A stretch of 64,000 bases of DNA from Lunularia cruciata. Taxonomy: Eukaryota; Streptophyta; Marchantiopsida; Lunulariales; Lunulariaceae. Each line of letters starts with the position of its first letter. Within the stretch, counting starts at the first letter, position 1. Below the pieces are notes generated by a model. That model was not told the DNA's origin. It saw only the letters and a program-made list of their open reading frames with translations, and searched no databases. The position numbers and the translations under genes are program-made. Location: the NCBI GenBank assembly GCA_948567375.1, contig OX419758.1, positions 7,941,001-8,005,000 of the forward strand, given 5' to 3'. Below are positions 46,076 to 57,838 of the stretch, piece after piece.

Positions 46076-46900
46076 GAAACTTGGGCATTGGTTAGTTGTG
46101 GTTGACATAGGGTAAGTATGCAAGGAAGGTACTTGCTAGGTTTAGCATGGAGAATTGTAAACCAATAAGTACTCCTCTTGCTCCTCATTTCAAGCTTTCA
46201 GCAGCATGTTGTCCTACAGATGCTGTGGAGAAGAATTTGATGGCTAACATTCCTTATGAGAAGGTTGTTGGGAGTCTCATGTACTTGATGACTTGCACTA
46301 GACCTCATCTTGCCCTAGCAATGGGTAAGGTATGTAGGTATATGTAAAATCCAGGAAGGACACATTAGGAAGCATTAAGTGGGACACATTAAGTGGATTC
46401 CCAAGTATTTGAGAGGTACAGTAGACTATGGACTCTTATTTGATAAAATATCAATGAATGCCGTATCACTAGATGGCTATGTAGATGTTGATTATGGACA
46501 AGATCTGGACAAGCAAAGGTCAAAATGGGGTATGTATTTGCACTTGATGGTGGGGGCATTAGTTGGAGATCTACCTTGCCAAGTTGTATTGCACAATCTA
46601 CTATGGAAGTAGAGTATGTGGCAGCAGCAAAAGTAGCAAAGGAGGCAATTTGGTTGGATAAACTTGTTGTTGAGATGGGGCTATTGCATGGTAATGTAAT
46701 GGTTCATTGTGACAGTTAAAGTGCTTTACACCTAGCTAAAAATAAGGTGATGGACAGTCAGGTTAAGCACATAGACGTTAGGTACCACTTTCTTAGGCAA
46801 GTTGTGTCAAAGAAAAAGTTTAAGCTAGTCAAGATTGAGCGTAAGATCAACCCGGCTGATCAAAGTCATACCTTTAATTTCTCTAGGCATTGTGCTACCC
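46076..46900 (+). pseudogene. Copia-2 RNase H
   Basis: KPISTPLAPHFKLS, PYEKVVGSLMYLMTCTRPHL, then IKWIPKYLRGTVDYGLLF. RNase H proper follows: LDGYVDVDYGQDLDKQRS, TMEVEYVAAAKVAKEAIWLD, VHCDS-stop-SALHLAKN and HIDVRYHFLRQVV. A frame change near 46530 and a stop at 46717 break it. It ends before the 3' LTR. Confidence 0.9.
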
Positions 46901-47120
46901 TATAGAGTGTGAAAGTGGAGCAGGAATAGGGTGACTTAGCATTGGAAGTAACCTTAGCTGTTTTGGTTACTCTATCCCTATATGGGCTATGATTATAAGT
47001 TCTAGTTTGTCCTAGTTTAAAGGAGGGGTCAAGCAATTGGTTGTATGTCTAGAACTTCCCACGGAGTGATAAATTGTTTAGCAAGGTTACTAACCACAAG
47101 ACAAGAGTCAAGGGAGAGTC

Positions 47121-47390
47121 TATTAGGGTTACTCTTATGCCTTAAGGTTACACGGTAAGTGGATCTTTTTCTGTAGGTTGATGGTTGGAGTGAATTGAGA
47201 GAGTGTAGGAGCTCTTGCATGGATACAGAGATATGGCGGTGAGCCTAAGGGGTTAGTAAAGATTCTTGATGCATTCTTGTGGATGTAGCCTTGCATAGAG
47301 ATGAACTATGTATTTCTATGTAATGTGTGAATTTTTGAGATATATACTTGATGTGTGCATGTTATTGTGATTCTTGATTGTTTCTCAACA
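47121..47390 (+). repeat. 3' LTR of Copia-2
   Basis: It starts TATTAGGGTTACTC (TG mutated to TA), preceded by the purine tract AAGGGAGAG, and ends TTTCTCAACA followed by ACTAG. Confidence 0.9.
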
Positions 47391-47395
47391 ACTAG

Positions 47396-47957
47396 CCTGT
47401 CCACTCCCACATCAAGAATAGAGGTGGATTATCATAAACACCTTTCTCTAGAGAACAAGAATACTCCAAGAGAAGAGGATGAAGAAGTCTAAATTGCAAC
47501 ATTATGCAAGCATATGATCAAGAACTCCAAGATAGATAGAAGAGCCATCTTGGACAACACAAGTATTTCATGTCAACAAGTAAGGGACCAACCAAAAGGA
47601 AAGTTACTCAAAGACACAAGAATTTTAATAATGAGCTTAGGTGGAAGAAGGTTGAAGGAGAAGAATAAACCTAAGAGTGTGGAAAAATGTAATTATTGGA
47701 GTAAAGAGTATTCTTGACTGCTTAATAACTACTAGCACCACTGAATGATTCCACCCACCTACGGATAGGTGAGAGACCAAACCAGGAAGGAGGAGTAGGG
47801 TCATGTTCCAAAGAGGTGCCATAAGTGAGGAGCACCAGAAAGGCTTTTGAAGTGGACAATGACACCCAAAGAACAAGAGAGGAAAGGAATATCAACCAAG
47901 AAGAGGAAATCCTTTGGGACCACCACAAGAACAAAATCAAGTGCCAGTCCCAAGAGG
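47396..47957 (+). other. element Y internal region, continued
   Basis: It resumes the sequence broken at 42446. A 67-codon charged frame (47514-47717) and no known domains. Confidence 0.35.
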
Positions 47958-47962
47958 TTTTG

Positions 47963-48701
47963 TGTAATACCAAGAGCTAGCCATATGATCTAGATATGAA
48001 ATTAGGTTTGGTAACATCTAGAATGATGTTATACATGATGGTCAAAATAGATAAGATAGAAGTATCACCAAAAGAGTACTTCTACTAGTAGGGCAGAAAC
48101 CAAAATAGACTTGAGAACCTTAGAACCAATAGCTAGACATATGATTTAAAGGTGAGAATTGGTTTGGTAACATCTGGAAGGATGTAACACATGATGGACT
48201 AAACAGATCAGAAAGAGGTATCACCAAAAGGGGACTTCTACTAATGGAGTATGAACCAAAATATGCCTGAAATCTTTGAAGGCAATTTTGGAGGCCTAAA
48301 CGGATGAATTAGGCCTCAAAAATGTGCACATATTTCCGCCCATAGAAGAAAGATCGGCCTTCCCTCCCCCTTGCTTTGTCTCTTTGAGAGCTTTCCAATG
48401 GTACCTTACTCACGTGATTTTGAGATTCCTATAGGAAGATTCCCTAAAAGATTCCCTCTGGTCAAAGCTTGTTTGACCAACCAGATAGGACCTAGACCAC
48501 ACATGTCACCCATCCAAGTAAGTAATCCAAGGGTGGAGCTTGCTGACATGTCACCTATCTGTGTCCCTAATCCTATGTTGGAGCTTCCTTGGAGGAAATC
48601 CTCTTTGTCTATATAATAAAGAGAAGGTGCTCCTTTGGGGCATCGAAGGTCTGAGTGTGCAATTTGTGTTTTCTCTCTTCTCTTGTCCTTAGAACATTAC
48701 A
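47963..48701 (+). repeat. S1 solo LTR, copy C (739 bp)
   Basis: TGTAATACC start and ACATTACA end, flanked by perfect TTTTG duplications at 47958-47962 and 48702-48706. It is very close to copy A in sequence, including the duplicated 156-bp unit and the CTATATAATAAAG box. No internal sequence remains. Confidence 0.95.
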
Positions 48702-48706
48702 TTTTG

Positions 48707-49900
48707 CCAATGTCAATGTGAGTTTTCCATATAGTGGAATCAACCTTGAAGATGATGGAGGATTTAATCTCCTTCTACTATGAGATACAACTAGATGCCA
48801 ATGATCACTCAAGGTTGATAGAGTATCTCTAATACAATATCCAAAGAGCCATTTGGGAAAAAGTGGAGATCATGAAGGAATTAGTATGAGCATAAGAAGA
48901 AATCATGAGGCCCAAGGAGCAACTCTTTGCTATCAAAAGGAAATGCCACAACCAAGAGCAATGCTTGAATTAACAAGAATGCACAATGGAACCATAGGAG
49001 CTCACATAGCTCAAGAAGCAACTTGTGATTTCAAAAGAGAGACATCTAGAATTAGAGCAAGCCAAGCAAAAGAGATAGGGATGTGTTAGCATTAATGGAC
49101 TAATTTGAAGCTTACCTTACATGAACGATCCATGCATTGGAAGAGTAACTAGCAACTCAACAAAAAGATTTGACATCCATGGCAGAGCATTATAAGTAAT
49201 GTGCCAACATAGGAAGCCAATAGGAGAAGGATGAGATTGAATGTTGGGAGAAACATAATGCAGAGTTGCTAAGGATAAATGCTAAAGTTAGCTTTATGAA
49301 GCTAGCAGCAACCAAACAGAGGTAAGCATTCTTGGATTTTAGAAAGGAGCAAGCGGAGTGGATATGTGCTTGTGATGAAGAAGTGGCCTCCCCAAAGGAA
49401 GATATAATAGATGATTGTAATCAATTTGCCAAGGAAAAATGGCTTCACAACACATATAAAGAGAAGGTCAAAATGTGTATACAAGAATTGACCATGATGG
49501 TCAATGAGCACTAAGGGAGAAGATTCTTTAGGTGCATGTAAGACATGAAGTGGAGATGGAGATGCAATATGTTTGTGATAAAATGGACAAAGAGTGAATG
49601 AGGGTTCCCATTGTCATGAAAGATGCCACTAATTGCATGAGAAATCAAGCAGATAAGTTGATCTTGACCTAAGCTAATCAAATAAAGCTTATGGAGCTGA
49701 AGTTGGAGATCTATTCTATGAAGATAAAGGTTTACTCTAACAAGAAATTTAACAAACTGGCTGATCAATTAAGGAAGCATGCCAATACCAAGTTCTAAGA
49801 TGTCTTAGATATCATGCACAAGGAACTTGCAGAGTATAAGAATCAGATTGGTGTACTAATCAAGATATACAAAGGCAAAGGCAACTCAACACAATAATTT
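48707..49900 (+). pseudogene. CC-family coiled-coil protein, C-terminal half (element Y)
   Basis: Open pieces at 48853-49089 and 49332-49514 encode charged helical protein (RKEQAEWICACDEEV, NQFAKEKWLHNTYKEKVKM). The end at 49835-49890 carries the shared signature: YKNQIGVLIKIYKGKGNSTQ. Stops interrupt it between blocks. LTR M3 follows at once. By order, this is the end of the protein whose first domain is at 37103-37440. Confidence 0.55.
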
Positions 49901-49909
49901 CTATTTGAG

Positions 49910-51057
49910 TATTGTGTATGTGTATATATAATGAAGGTGTTATACCTTCACACCATTGGAGCCAAGACATCATCTAGGTAGAAACATCATCATCATAGTA
50001 GAAGCACTATCAAAGTAATAAACTTCATACCCAATCATTTGTATAGACCTTTGGTGGAGTAACATTCATGTATAGTAGGACAATTCTTTAGTACCGCATA
50101 AGTGGGGCCATTTTCCCATTGTTGATTTGGAACAAAATGATATTTAGAGTGTATAGTAGGGATGCAACAATGCATGTCATACCATCACAACATTTAATTA
50201 AGTAGATAAGGCAATTAAGATAAGATAGCATTGATAGGAGTAGAGTTAATTAGAGGATTTTGATGGCACATGGCCATTGGATTTGCCCCATTAGTGTGTA
50301 GTAGGAAATATATGATTAGCCTCAAAGTAATTTAGCTTCAAACTTTTTTATCTTTTTGTCCAATTTCATGTATGCTCAATCTATGAGGCTTTATGTGCGT
50401 GGATTGGATTCTACCATCTGAAGTGAATACATGAGGGCCTCCAAGGTCCTTAGAGTATCATTGTCAATGTTATGTGTGTTTTGTGACTGTTTGATTGAGA
50501 AGTGGTGAGGAGCTCAAATGAGGAACATAGGGATAGGGGTGCAAGAGTGCATTCGTGCCTGATTGGGGTGTTGGATTCTTGGGGTTCCAAAGGCTTGGAG
50601 TGGTATATTGAAAGGTCATAGATTACTTAGAGTATCATGAAGTACCACATATAACAAAAATTCTTGTATGTCATGAACTTGCAATGCCATTGAGGTGACA
50701 TCTTTAAGGAAGGATAGAATGTTATCACAAGAGTTATAGTATACAAAGCATAAGTAACTATGAAGTAGAGACCATCAAGGCCAATTGGCCTTCATTGTGG
50801 ACTGAACCATCACCTTGTAGAACAAACTTAGGATAGATCTTTTATGAGAGTGAGTTTGATTTCTCTTTTTGTAGTACACCACATGAGTGACACTACTTTC
50901 TTTTGTGAGTCATTCCCAAGAAGTTAAATAGATAATAAAAGACATGTGATATTATGACACTTTCTCTTTACTTATAGTCATTTCCAACCCATATCTGTAA
51001 GGGAATGACACGTTCTTATCATTTATACTATTAAAACATCAACATTGGGTTGTTATA
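49910..51057 (+). repeat. CC-family LTR, copy M3
   Basis: It shares with the CC-1 LTR the blocks GGAGTAGAGTTA, a TTCTCTTTTTGTAGTACACC segment, CCAAGAAGTTAAA, CCAACCCATAT, GTTCTTA and the end CAACATTGGGTTGTTATA (CAACATCGGGTTGTGAAA in CC-1). Family internal sequence lies on both sides. The left end is approximate. Confidence 0.6.
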
Positions 51058-51720
51058 AAAGAACTCTCATGACAAGTAAAACAAAGTAGTCTTAAAATGG
51101 ATGAAATAAGAGGTCAATGCCCTCAAAAATGCCCTCAACAACAAGGTTTTCTTAAAACAAAATTGGCATGAAGATCAATTACAAGCACGAGATGAAGAAG
51201 TGGTGTCAATACAAAAGGAGTTAGAAGAGGCCTAGGCCAAGATAATTGTAGTCAAAGAGTGTTATAAGAATTAAAAATTGATTATGGACATTCATGTGTA
51301 GGAGGAGATCATTATGAGCCTGAAGCAACATCAAGAAAAGGAGGACAAGCTAAAGGTAAAGATTTGTGATGAGTTGACAAAGGAATTCCAAAGTGAGTAT
51401 ACAAACTTGGAGAATGAACAAGCAGGTCTACTCACAATGATGCTCAACTTCTTGATCAATTGGAACACATAGCAATTGAATACCCACACCATATGAAATT
51501 GAAATACATCAAGATCCAAATAGATGCATTGGAGAGAAAGGTCTATACAAAAAACCAACTTAAGGCAATGTCTATCAAGCTACTTGCCCATACCACCTCA
51601 AAGTTCCAAGAGATGTAGACCAATTTTATACAAGAAGTTTAAGGTTATAAGAAGGAGCTTGTAGAGATCATTCAAATATGCACATAAGAGAGTAGGTTGT
51701 CATAGGTACCATTAGATTAT
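51058..51720 (+). pseudogene. CC-family coiled-coil protein, short copy (element Z)
   Basis: It begins directly after LTR M3. Recognisable pieces are a LEEA-type charged run near 51210, YTNLENEQAGLLTMMLNFL near 51400 (compare LANKRARLLTTIEHNL in the 34.4-kb copy), and IKIQIDALERKVYTKNQLKA. It ends in the signature YKKELVEIIQICT at 51646-51684. Only the C-terminal third of the protein is present, so this copy lacks its first domain. Confidence 0.55.
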
Positions 51721-51929
51721 CTACAAGACTAGTAATGATATTATACAAGATGATCATAACAACTTCATACAAAATGAGATTTGGACAACTTCATCCAAAA
51801 CAAGCAACAACAAACTTTGTATATACAATCTATCTTGTAGTTAGGATAGAGTTGTTTTTGTAGTCATAGCACAAGATTCTTTATATCTATACATACTTCA
51901 TACATAGTCAGTTAGGCTATGATACAAAG

Positions 51930-52505
51930 ATCTCATGTTAGGCTATCACTCAACAAAAATAAGAAAAGATGTCAAGGTGGATGTTCCCTATGGAACATGC
52001 TTACTTAAAGAAAATATTTGATTAAGAGAAGATAAGTGACCAGATAAGATTAGCAAGTAGAGCCATAAATGTAAACATGAGATTCCTAGTGCATTTTAGC
52101 CATTGGATCTCTTCAACAACTATGTAGGATATGCATAAAAGGTTTTGGCCTGATGTTCACTAGGTTCATTTGGCACATCCTTCTTTTGCAATAAATAAAG
52201 TGTATACTATTAAGGCCTTTGAGTTAGTATATTTGTTTTCACTTTGTATGAAGGGATAATTGTATACTTAATTGAGTAAACATGAGGAATCTTGATTTAG
52301 GCTCAGAAGCACTTGAGTGAGAGGAACCATTTGTGTTGGACTAGAGTATTTATCTCTAGGAGCTCTAAAGAAGTCAAGGAAAATCTAGTGATAGGCTACC
52401 AAAAGTCTTTGGCATCATATAGTAACACAAAATCAAAAGATTAAGAAGCATGATCCATCATGAACTCCTATGAAGTCATGCCTCCTAGGAAGGGTAGATG
52501 TGACA
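51930..52505 (+). repeat. CC-family LTR, copy M4, left part
   Basis: Collinear with LTR M2: a GGTTTTGGCCTGATGTTCACT-like block, TTTGCAATAAATAAAG, AACATGAGGAATCTTG, GGAAGGGTAG. It is cut at about 52505 and resumes at about 54690. Confidence 0.6.
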
Positions 52506-54689
52506 ACCCGACAAATATCACTTTTGCGGTAATCTGGTAAGTAAAGTTTGTTCCCACAGAGATACTAGTCAGAATTGGTCAAATACAAAGCAAAGTAACA
52601 ATCTTTAGTTTTTCTTGGTTGCATCTTTAGTCTCTCAGGTAGAAACCACACCAAGAAGAGAGTAACATAGTCAGAATTGGTCAAATACAAAGCAAAGTAA
52701 CAATCTTCAGTTTTTCTTGGTTGCATCTTTAGTCTCTTAGGTAGAAACCACACCCAGAAGAGAGTAACAAGCATTGACTCGCAGTCTCATCACAACAATT
52801 TGTCACACTTAATCACAACTCCATCAAATCTTTCCAAACAATCTTGATTTAGATGATTCAGGCTCTCCTAAAAATAGCACTTCATTGCAAAATGACTTTG
52901 ACTTAGAATTATGTTCCACTCCTCTACTGAAAGCACAACTTTCTTGATCAAAATTGCTTCACATCAACTTCATGCTGCACTCACAAATGTAGAATACTAC
53001 CAACATTACAATTCCTCTCAGATCTATCAAGGCATTGCTCCAATTGCACTTCACTCAAGATCAAACACATAGAGTAAAGATCAAGGCTATGGAATCCAAC
53101 ATCCAACAAACACATTGATTTGCACTTCAAACTTCTCCACACACTCACAAACACAAGCACAAAATTGATACTTGGAATCAAGCTCAAACAACGAGCACTA
53201 CTTCACAGCAATTTGCTTTATCTATTCTCAGAAATAATGAGCATTGAACAACATATGACTGCAAATGCCACCTTTAAATACTAAAGTAAACAATAGTTAC
53301 TAACAACTATATTATTTCCTAACAACTCTTCTAACCTGCAGATCCAAAATGACAATGCACATCTTCATATCTGCGTCTTCAAATCTCAAATTTGTTACTA
53401 CTCCAATCTGATGTCTACTTTGTCTTTCAATCCCAAAGTAGCTTCACTCACTACTACTTTGTCTTCAAGTTTCATAACAACTAAATCTTTTATTAATTCT
53501 AACATTTCTCCTTCTTGATCTACAATTCTACTAGTAGGTAATCCTTCTAAATCTCTATCTCTTGATCCAATCTTCTCTAAAGTGTCAAATGTCCAATCTG
53601 AAGACACCTGCACTCCTATCTCTCTTACTTTGTGTTTAACAACTATCAATTCCTCTGCTCATTCTATTATATTTTCATCAAGAATTATAATTGAAAGCAT
53701 GAGTACACTATCTACGCTTTCAATTTGCAACCAACTTTTCCCTAATCACTCATGTAACTGACCCAAAGACACTTACTATTGGATCTTGCACTTTGGGTTC
53801 ATTCACTACTGCTATTTCTCTTCTAATTCTATCTTATCTGCAATCAGAACTAAAATTGAAGTCAAAAGTATCCTAAATATCTTCTTTCCTTACTCTAACT
53901 TCCTCTAATACCTCAAAGTCACTTCACTACACTCCAAGGTCTGACTACCTCAGATTGAATCATATTTGTCTTAAAGTAAAGTATTTAGACCCAAAGTCAT
54001 GTAAACCCAAAGTCCAAAGTCCGAAGTTGTATAAACCCGAAGACACCAACCCAAAGACACTAAACTACTTTGTACATCTACTGCCAAAACTTCAAATGCT
54101 TGGAACTTTTGCTATAGACCTTCAAACTCTACAATTTTGGTGGCAACGGAAAGCCCTGAATGAGACGCTTCCAACAAGGTATAGCACCCTTGATTTAGAC
54201 ATGTAGTCATTGAGATACAGCTCCTGCAAGAATACTGACCTACAACTTCTATTCATCCTTCGGGTCTGCCCTCCTTCAACGTCTAATCTGAATTTTTCCT
54301 TTTTTGACATGAAGTAAGCTTCTTCAGGTTTGATCCAATCCAAGTCCTTCTTCCTCCAACACAAAGTCGACTTCTTTGGGTCAAATCAAAATACAAACTT
54401 CTCATCGTTTATTCTCCATTTGGGTTCAATTCAGTTTCAGTAATGCATTTCTTCTTTAAAACTCGTGCAAAATGAAAAATGTGAGTACCACAATAGAACA
54501 TTACTTCATAATTGTAGTCATCAAGGTGATTGGACCCTTGGAGTACCATGCTCACTCTTTGTACATGCATTCTAAGATCTTGGTCATAAAATTCCATAAT
54601 ATTGTTGGACTTGTACAACCACAAACTTTGTGAAACAAACAAGAATCTTAGTATATACAAGCATCTCAACAACATAAATTTGGAATTCA
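52506..54689. mobile_element. unclassified insertion in LTR M4
   Basis: It separates the two halves of the M4 LTR. It opens TGTGACAACCCGAC, typical of plant LTR termini, carries a 102-bp tandem duplication near its left end, and has short minus-strand frames (for example 54409-54675) without known domains. The right boundary and a target duplication were not resolved. I infer a decayed LTR-type element, orientation unknown. Confidence 0.45.
52566..52769. repeat. 102-bp tandem duplication
   Basis: Two units, each starting TAGTCAGAATTGGTCAAATA, differ at only a few positions (52566-52667 and 52668-52769). Confidence 0.92.
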
Positions 54690-55006
54690 GTTATACATGA
54701 AGAAAATAGGGAAATTTCAAGGCAAAGTGACCTTTGTCATGAATGAACCATGACATTCAAAAAAAACATTAGATTAGACTTATGGTGAGCATAATTTCCT
54801 CTATAGATGTATCTTTTAATAGTGTGCTAGGTGGGTGACACTACACTCTTTTTGGACTCACTTTGCCCAAGAGGCTAAATAAAAATTAGTAGAGAATTGT
54901 CATAGTGACAATTTTATTTTATTTTAGTCACACCAATTCATATCATTGTGGTATAGACAAGTTATTACCAAGTTATTATGAACTTGAATGACACTATGTC
55001 ATTAAA
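54690..55006 (+). repeat. CC-family LTR, copy M4, right part
   Basis: It resumes with GGCAAAGTGACCTTTGT (GGCAAAGTGACCGTTGT in M2). It continues with GACACTACACTC, CCCAAGAGGCTAAA and ATATCATTGTGG, and ends near TCATTAAA. Confidence 0.6.
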
Positions 55007-56487
55007 ATGGTGTAAAGGTAATTTTATATAAATTAAAAGTGATGGTTATGAAAAAATCTCAACAAGCTATGCTTATTACAAAAATTAATTTCTATATTAT
55101 ATTCACATATTTTTGGATAAATGTGAATGAGTATTCAATAGTTTTCAATTTGCAATTTTTGGTATATATAAAGATTAGTGTATTATCTCATATCTATATA
55201 AATTGATTTGTATTATATTTTGATAACAGAGTATTAATCAAAAAGTGATATAATGGTAGGTCATTCCCTTGAAGATACAAGTAAAAAAGGACTAGAATTG
55301 AAGAGAATTTTCACAATCTTGCAGTTTGTTTATTGTTATTTATTTTACTTCCTGGGCAAGAACCACTCCCAAAAGAAAGTAGTATCACTACTTGAAGTGC
55401 ACCATGAAAAAATAAATAGAAAATTAACATAATCACTTTCACTACACATAAATTCCAAATTAATCCTAAATATGATGATTCACTTAACTCAAACCAATAA
55501 TTTCATTACAAAGATTCCAACTTCAAAAGTTGCATATGATCCTTCCCAAAATAATAATTTCACTTCAAGAACATCAACTTCCAAAGTTGCATACTACCCT
55601 TCCTAGAAGCACAATTGCAAAGGCTTCTTTGCATTGGTAGTTAGTCTTTGCCTTTTGTGTACTTTTGTATGTTCAATGATATAATGTAGTCTTAATTTGT
55701 CAAGGCATTGCTTTGCTCCTTCAGAACCTGAAGGATCACACCCCCTAATCAATTGCAAATGTTTCCCTTAATCAAGCACATGTGTTCCTATTCCAAAGTT
55801 CCTCACCCCAATGATGAAGAGCTTTTGACCAAGGGAATAATAATGAGGAGATTTTGGCTCTTTTTGTATTAAAATAAATTGAATGAAAGAATATTTACAC
55901 TTACTCTACCACCTTTTATACTTTGTATACTCTTAGCCAAATGTACCTTAACAGTGGAGGAAAGCTGATGAGCAAAGAGCTAATCTTATCTTCTTATCTT
56001 ATCCTATCTACTTGCTTGTAAGTTAATTGGGCACCTCACATGTATTAATGAACGTATAAATTTTTCCCCAAATATAACTTACAAAATTGAGTTTTTTGGA
56101 CTTACTACTTCAAGGAGTATACAACTACATTAGATACAACTAGAATGACTTTGGATTGTTTCATACTCCAAAGATCCTATAACTATGAAGACCTTCTTTT
56201 AATAAGTGCCTTTGGCCTAAAGTTTCTTCTGCAAAGAACTACCTTTGCCTTTAAAAAGTCCTCAAGAGAGGAGCTTAGTCGGTCACAAACTCTGTAATCT
56301 CTTCCTTTGAGCTAATAAGGCACCTTATGTGTGTTAATGAAGGTATAAATTTTTTCCCCAAATATAACTTACAAAATTGAGTTCTTTGGACTTACTACTT
56401 CAAGGAGTATACAACTAATCTCTTCCTTAAAGTGGTACTCCTTCACATTTTGAGTGTAGATTACCTAATGAAGTTTTTGAATCAAGA
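55007..56487. other. no intact gene; direct duplication
   Basis: It contains a 97-bp direct duplication (56031-56127 and 56320-56417) sharing TTCCCCAAATATAACTTACA and TACTTCAAGGAGTATACAAC. The remainder may be the 3' part of the minus-strand CC-family element whose coding domain lies at 57532-57005. Confidence 0.45.
56031..56417. repeat. 97-bp direct repeat pair, 290 bp apart
   Basis: Copies at 56031-56127 and 56320-56417 are nearly identical over the last 75 bases. Confidence 0.88.
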
Positions 56488-57004
56488 TTGTGTAATCCAT
56501 CACATTGGAGTGGACTTCTTGGTATTAGGCCAAGAGTAGTTCCATTAGCTGTAGAGTTGCTTTTACTAAATGAATATCAAAATATGCTCCTTCCTACATT
56601 GGCACTTAGGGTTTTTGGATTGATCTTCCTACTACTTCAGCTTGTGCTTCACTTGAAGGATCTTTGCCTTCTTCTTCCACTTCCACTTCCACTTCTACTT
56701 CTAGCTATTGTCTTTCTTGTTGATCTTTGGGCCAAAGTTCTTGTTCTTGTCTTTTTTTTGGTGTCCACCTACTCGTCTTTGAGGACATTGGGTTCTTGGT
56801 TTGGACTTAGAGGTACTCAGGTCAATGTGATGTTCTACCCTAGTCCTTGGCTTGGTTCTCCTAGTCCTCACTTGGCTCTAAGGTTAGAGCAGATTTTCCA
56901 TCCTCATACTACTCCCCTCCATCATTCTACTATACACCCTTATAATGTAAACGATCCTTCTTCTTCTTTCAAATCTTCTTGGTTTGCTTCCAAAGTTACA
57001 TCTA

Positions 57005-57532
57005 TTATTTGGGGAATTCTTCTTGCTTTCTCTTTGCAGGTGTATGTGACTTTGTTGGAATTATACTCTTCTTCTTTGCCTTTGTGGTGGCCACTTCTTC
57101 CTCCATTGGTATGAATTCTCTTGTTGCTACATAATGTGCATCCGCTCCTTTGTACTTCTTGATAAATAATTTGCCTTTGTGTTCCAAGGCAAAGTACCAC
57201 ACCAGATAAAAATGGCTTGGGAACTTCTTGTGCTCCTCCCTTTTTAACAAATTCAACTCCATGTATAAATATATCACAAAGGAGGCTAGGTATATTACTA
57301 TGTTATATTCCTCAAACTCCTTGTGTAAGCTCCTTGCTTTGAAGTAAAACATCTTCACCCAATTGAGAGGCTCCCCTTGGTACATGTACTCAAAGAAGAT
57401 GGCTTGATTATTGATAAGATAGGTTGTTCTCTTTGGCTTGATAGGCTCCCCTTGGTACATGTACTCAAAGAAGATGGCTTGATTATTGATAAGATAGGTT
57501 GTTCTCTTTGGCTTGAACAACTCTATAACCAA
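57005..57532 (-). CDS. CC-family first coding domain, open frame of 175 codons
   Basis: This is the longest undisturbed CC-family frame. It contains a duplicated 25-residue unit (RTTYLINNQAIFFEYMYQGE twice, from a 75-bp tandem duplication), then MFYFKARSLHKEFEEYN, IYLYMELNLLKREEHKKF and a lysine-rich C-terminus (KAKKKSIIPTKSHTPAKRK). The matching domain at 37103-37440 is interrupted by stops, so this copy is better preserved. I do not recognise the fold. It is part of a minus-strand element whose other parts I could not delimit, and could be the start of a gag-like protein of a non-autonomous LTR element. Confidence 0.45.
   Translation of the reverse strand: MVIELFKPKRTTYLINNQAIFFEYMYQGEPIKPKRTTYLINNQAIFFEYMYQGEPLNWVKMFYFKARSLHKEFEEYNIVIYLASFVIYLYMELNLLKREEHKKFPSHFYLVWYFALEHKGKLFIKKYKGADAHYVATREFIPMEEEVATTKAKKKSIIPTKSHTPAKRKQEEFPK
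57368..57517. repeat. 75-bp tandem duplication, in frame
   Basis: Units at 57368-57442 and 57443-57517 are essentially identical. 75 is a multiple of three, so the minus-strand frame stays open through both. Confidence 0.95.
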
Positions 57533-57838
57533 CTTCTTTCACTATTGCCTTTTTGGATTGGGTCCTTATAACTCCTCACTTTCCATCCATTGTTCTTTGA
57601 TTGCTTATTTGCAAAGGTCAACTTGGTGACTTTAGTCAATGCCTTGTATGTAAACTTTGTATCAAGTATCAATAGCTCTCACTAGTCATGCACCTAGTCC
57701 CAAAAAATTCCTCCAATTCTCTTCACTCCTATTGTATGAGTTTCCTCTCATTCAGGCTAATGGTAATTTTGATGAATCTTAATTGGACCAAAGCTTGGGA
57801 TGAGATATATAGATGTATAGTCCTAAGAAGTGATTTCC

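Larger units (their letters stand above)
42452..47390 (+). mobile_element. Copia-2: Ty1/copia element with internal deletion
   Basis: It is bounded by target duplications ACTAG at 42447-42451 and 47391-47395. LTRs are 272 and 270 bp and about 85 percent identical by eye. The primer site is TGGTATCAGAG at 42726. The gag start is followed within about 200 bases by RT, so most of gag, protease and integrase have been deleted. RT and RNase H follow with stops. Between the primer site and gag lie an inverted S2 repeat and unassigned sequence. It is dead. Confidence 0.93.

Noticed and set aside
56488-57114. 208-codon plus-strand frame with leucine-rich hydrophobic stretches
   Set aside because: It lies opposite the CC-family minus-strand coding region; the leucine runs are the complement of Lys/Glu/Trp-type codons. 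No family similarity.
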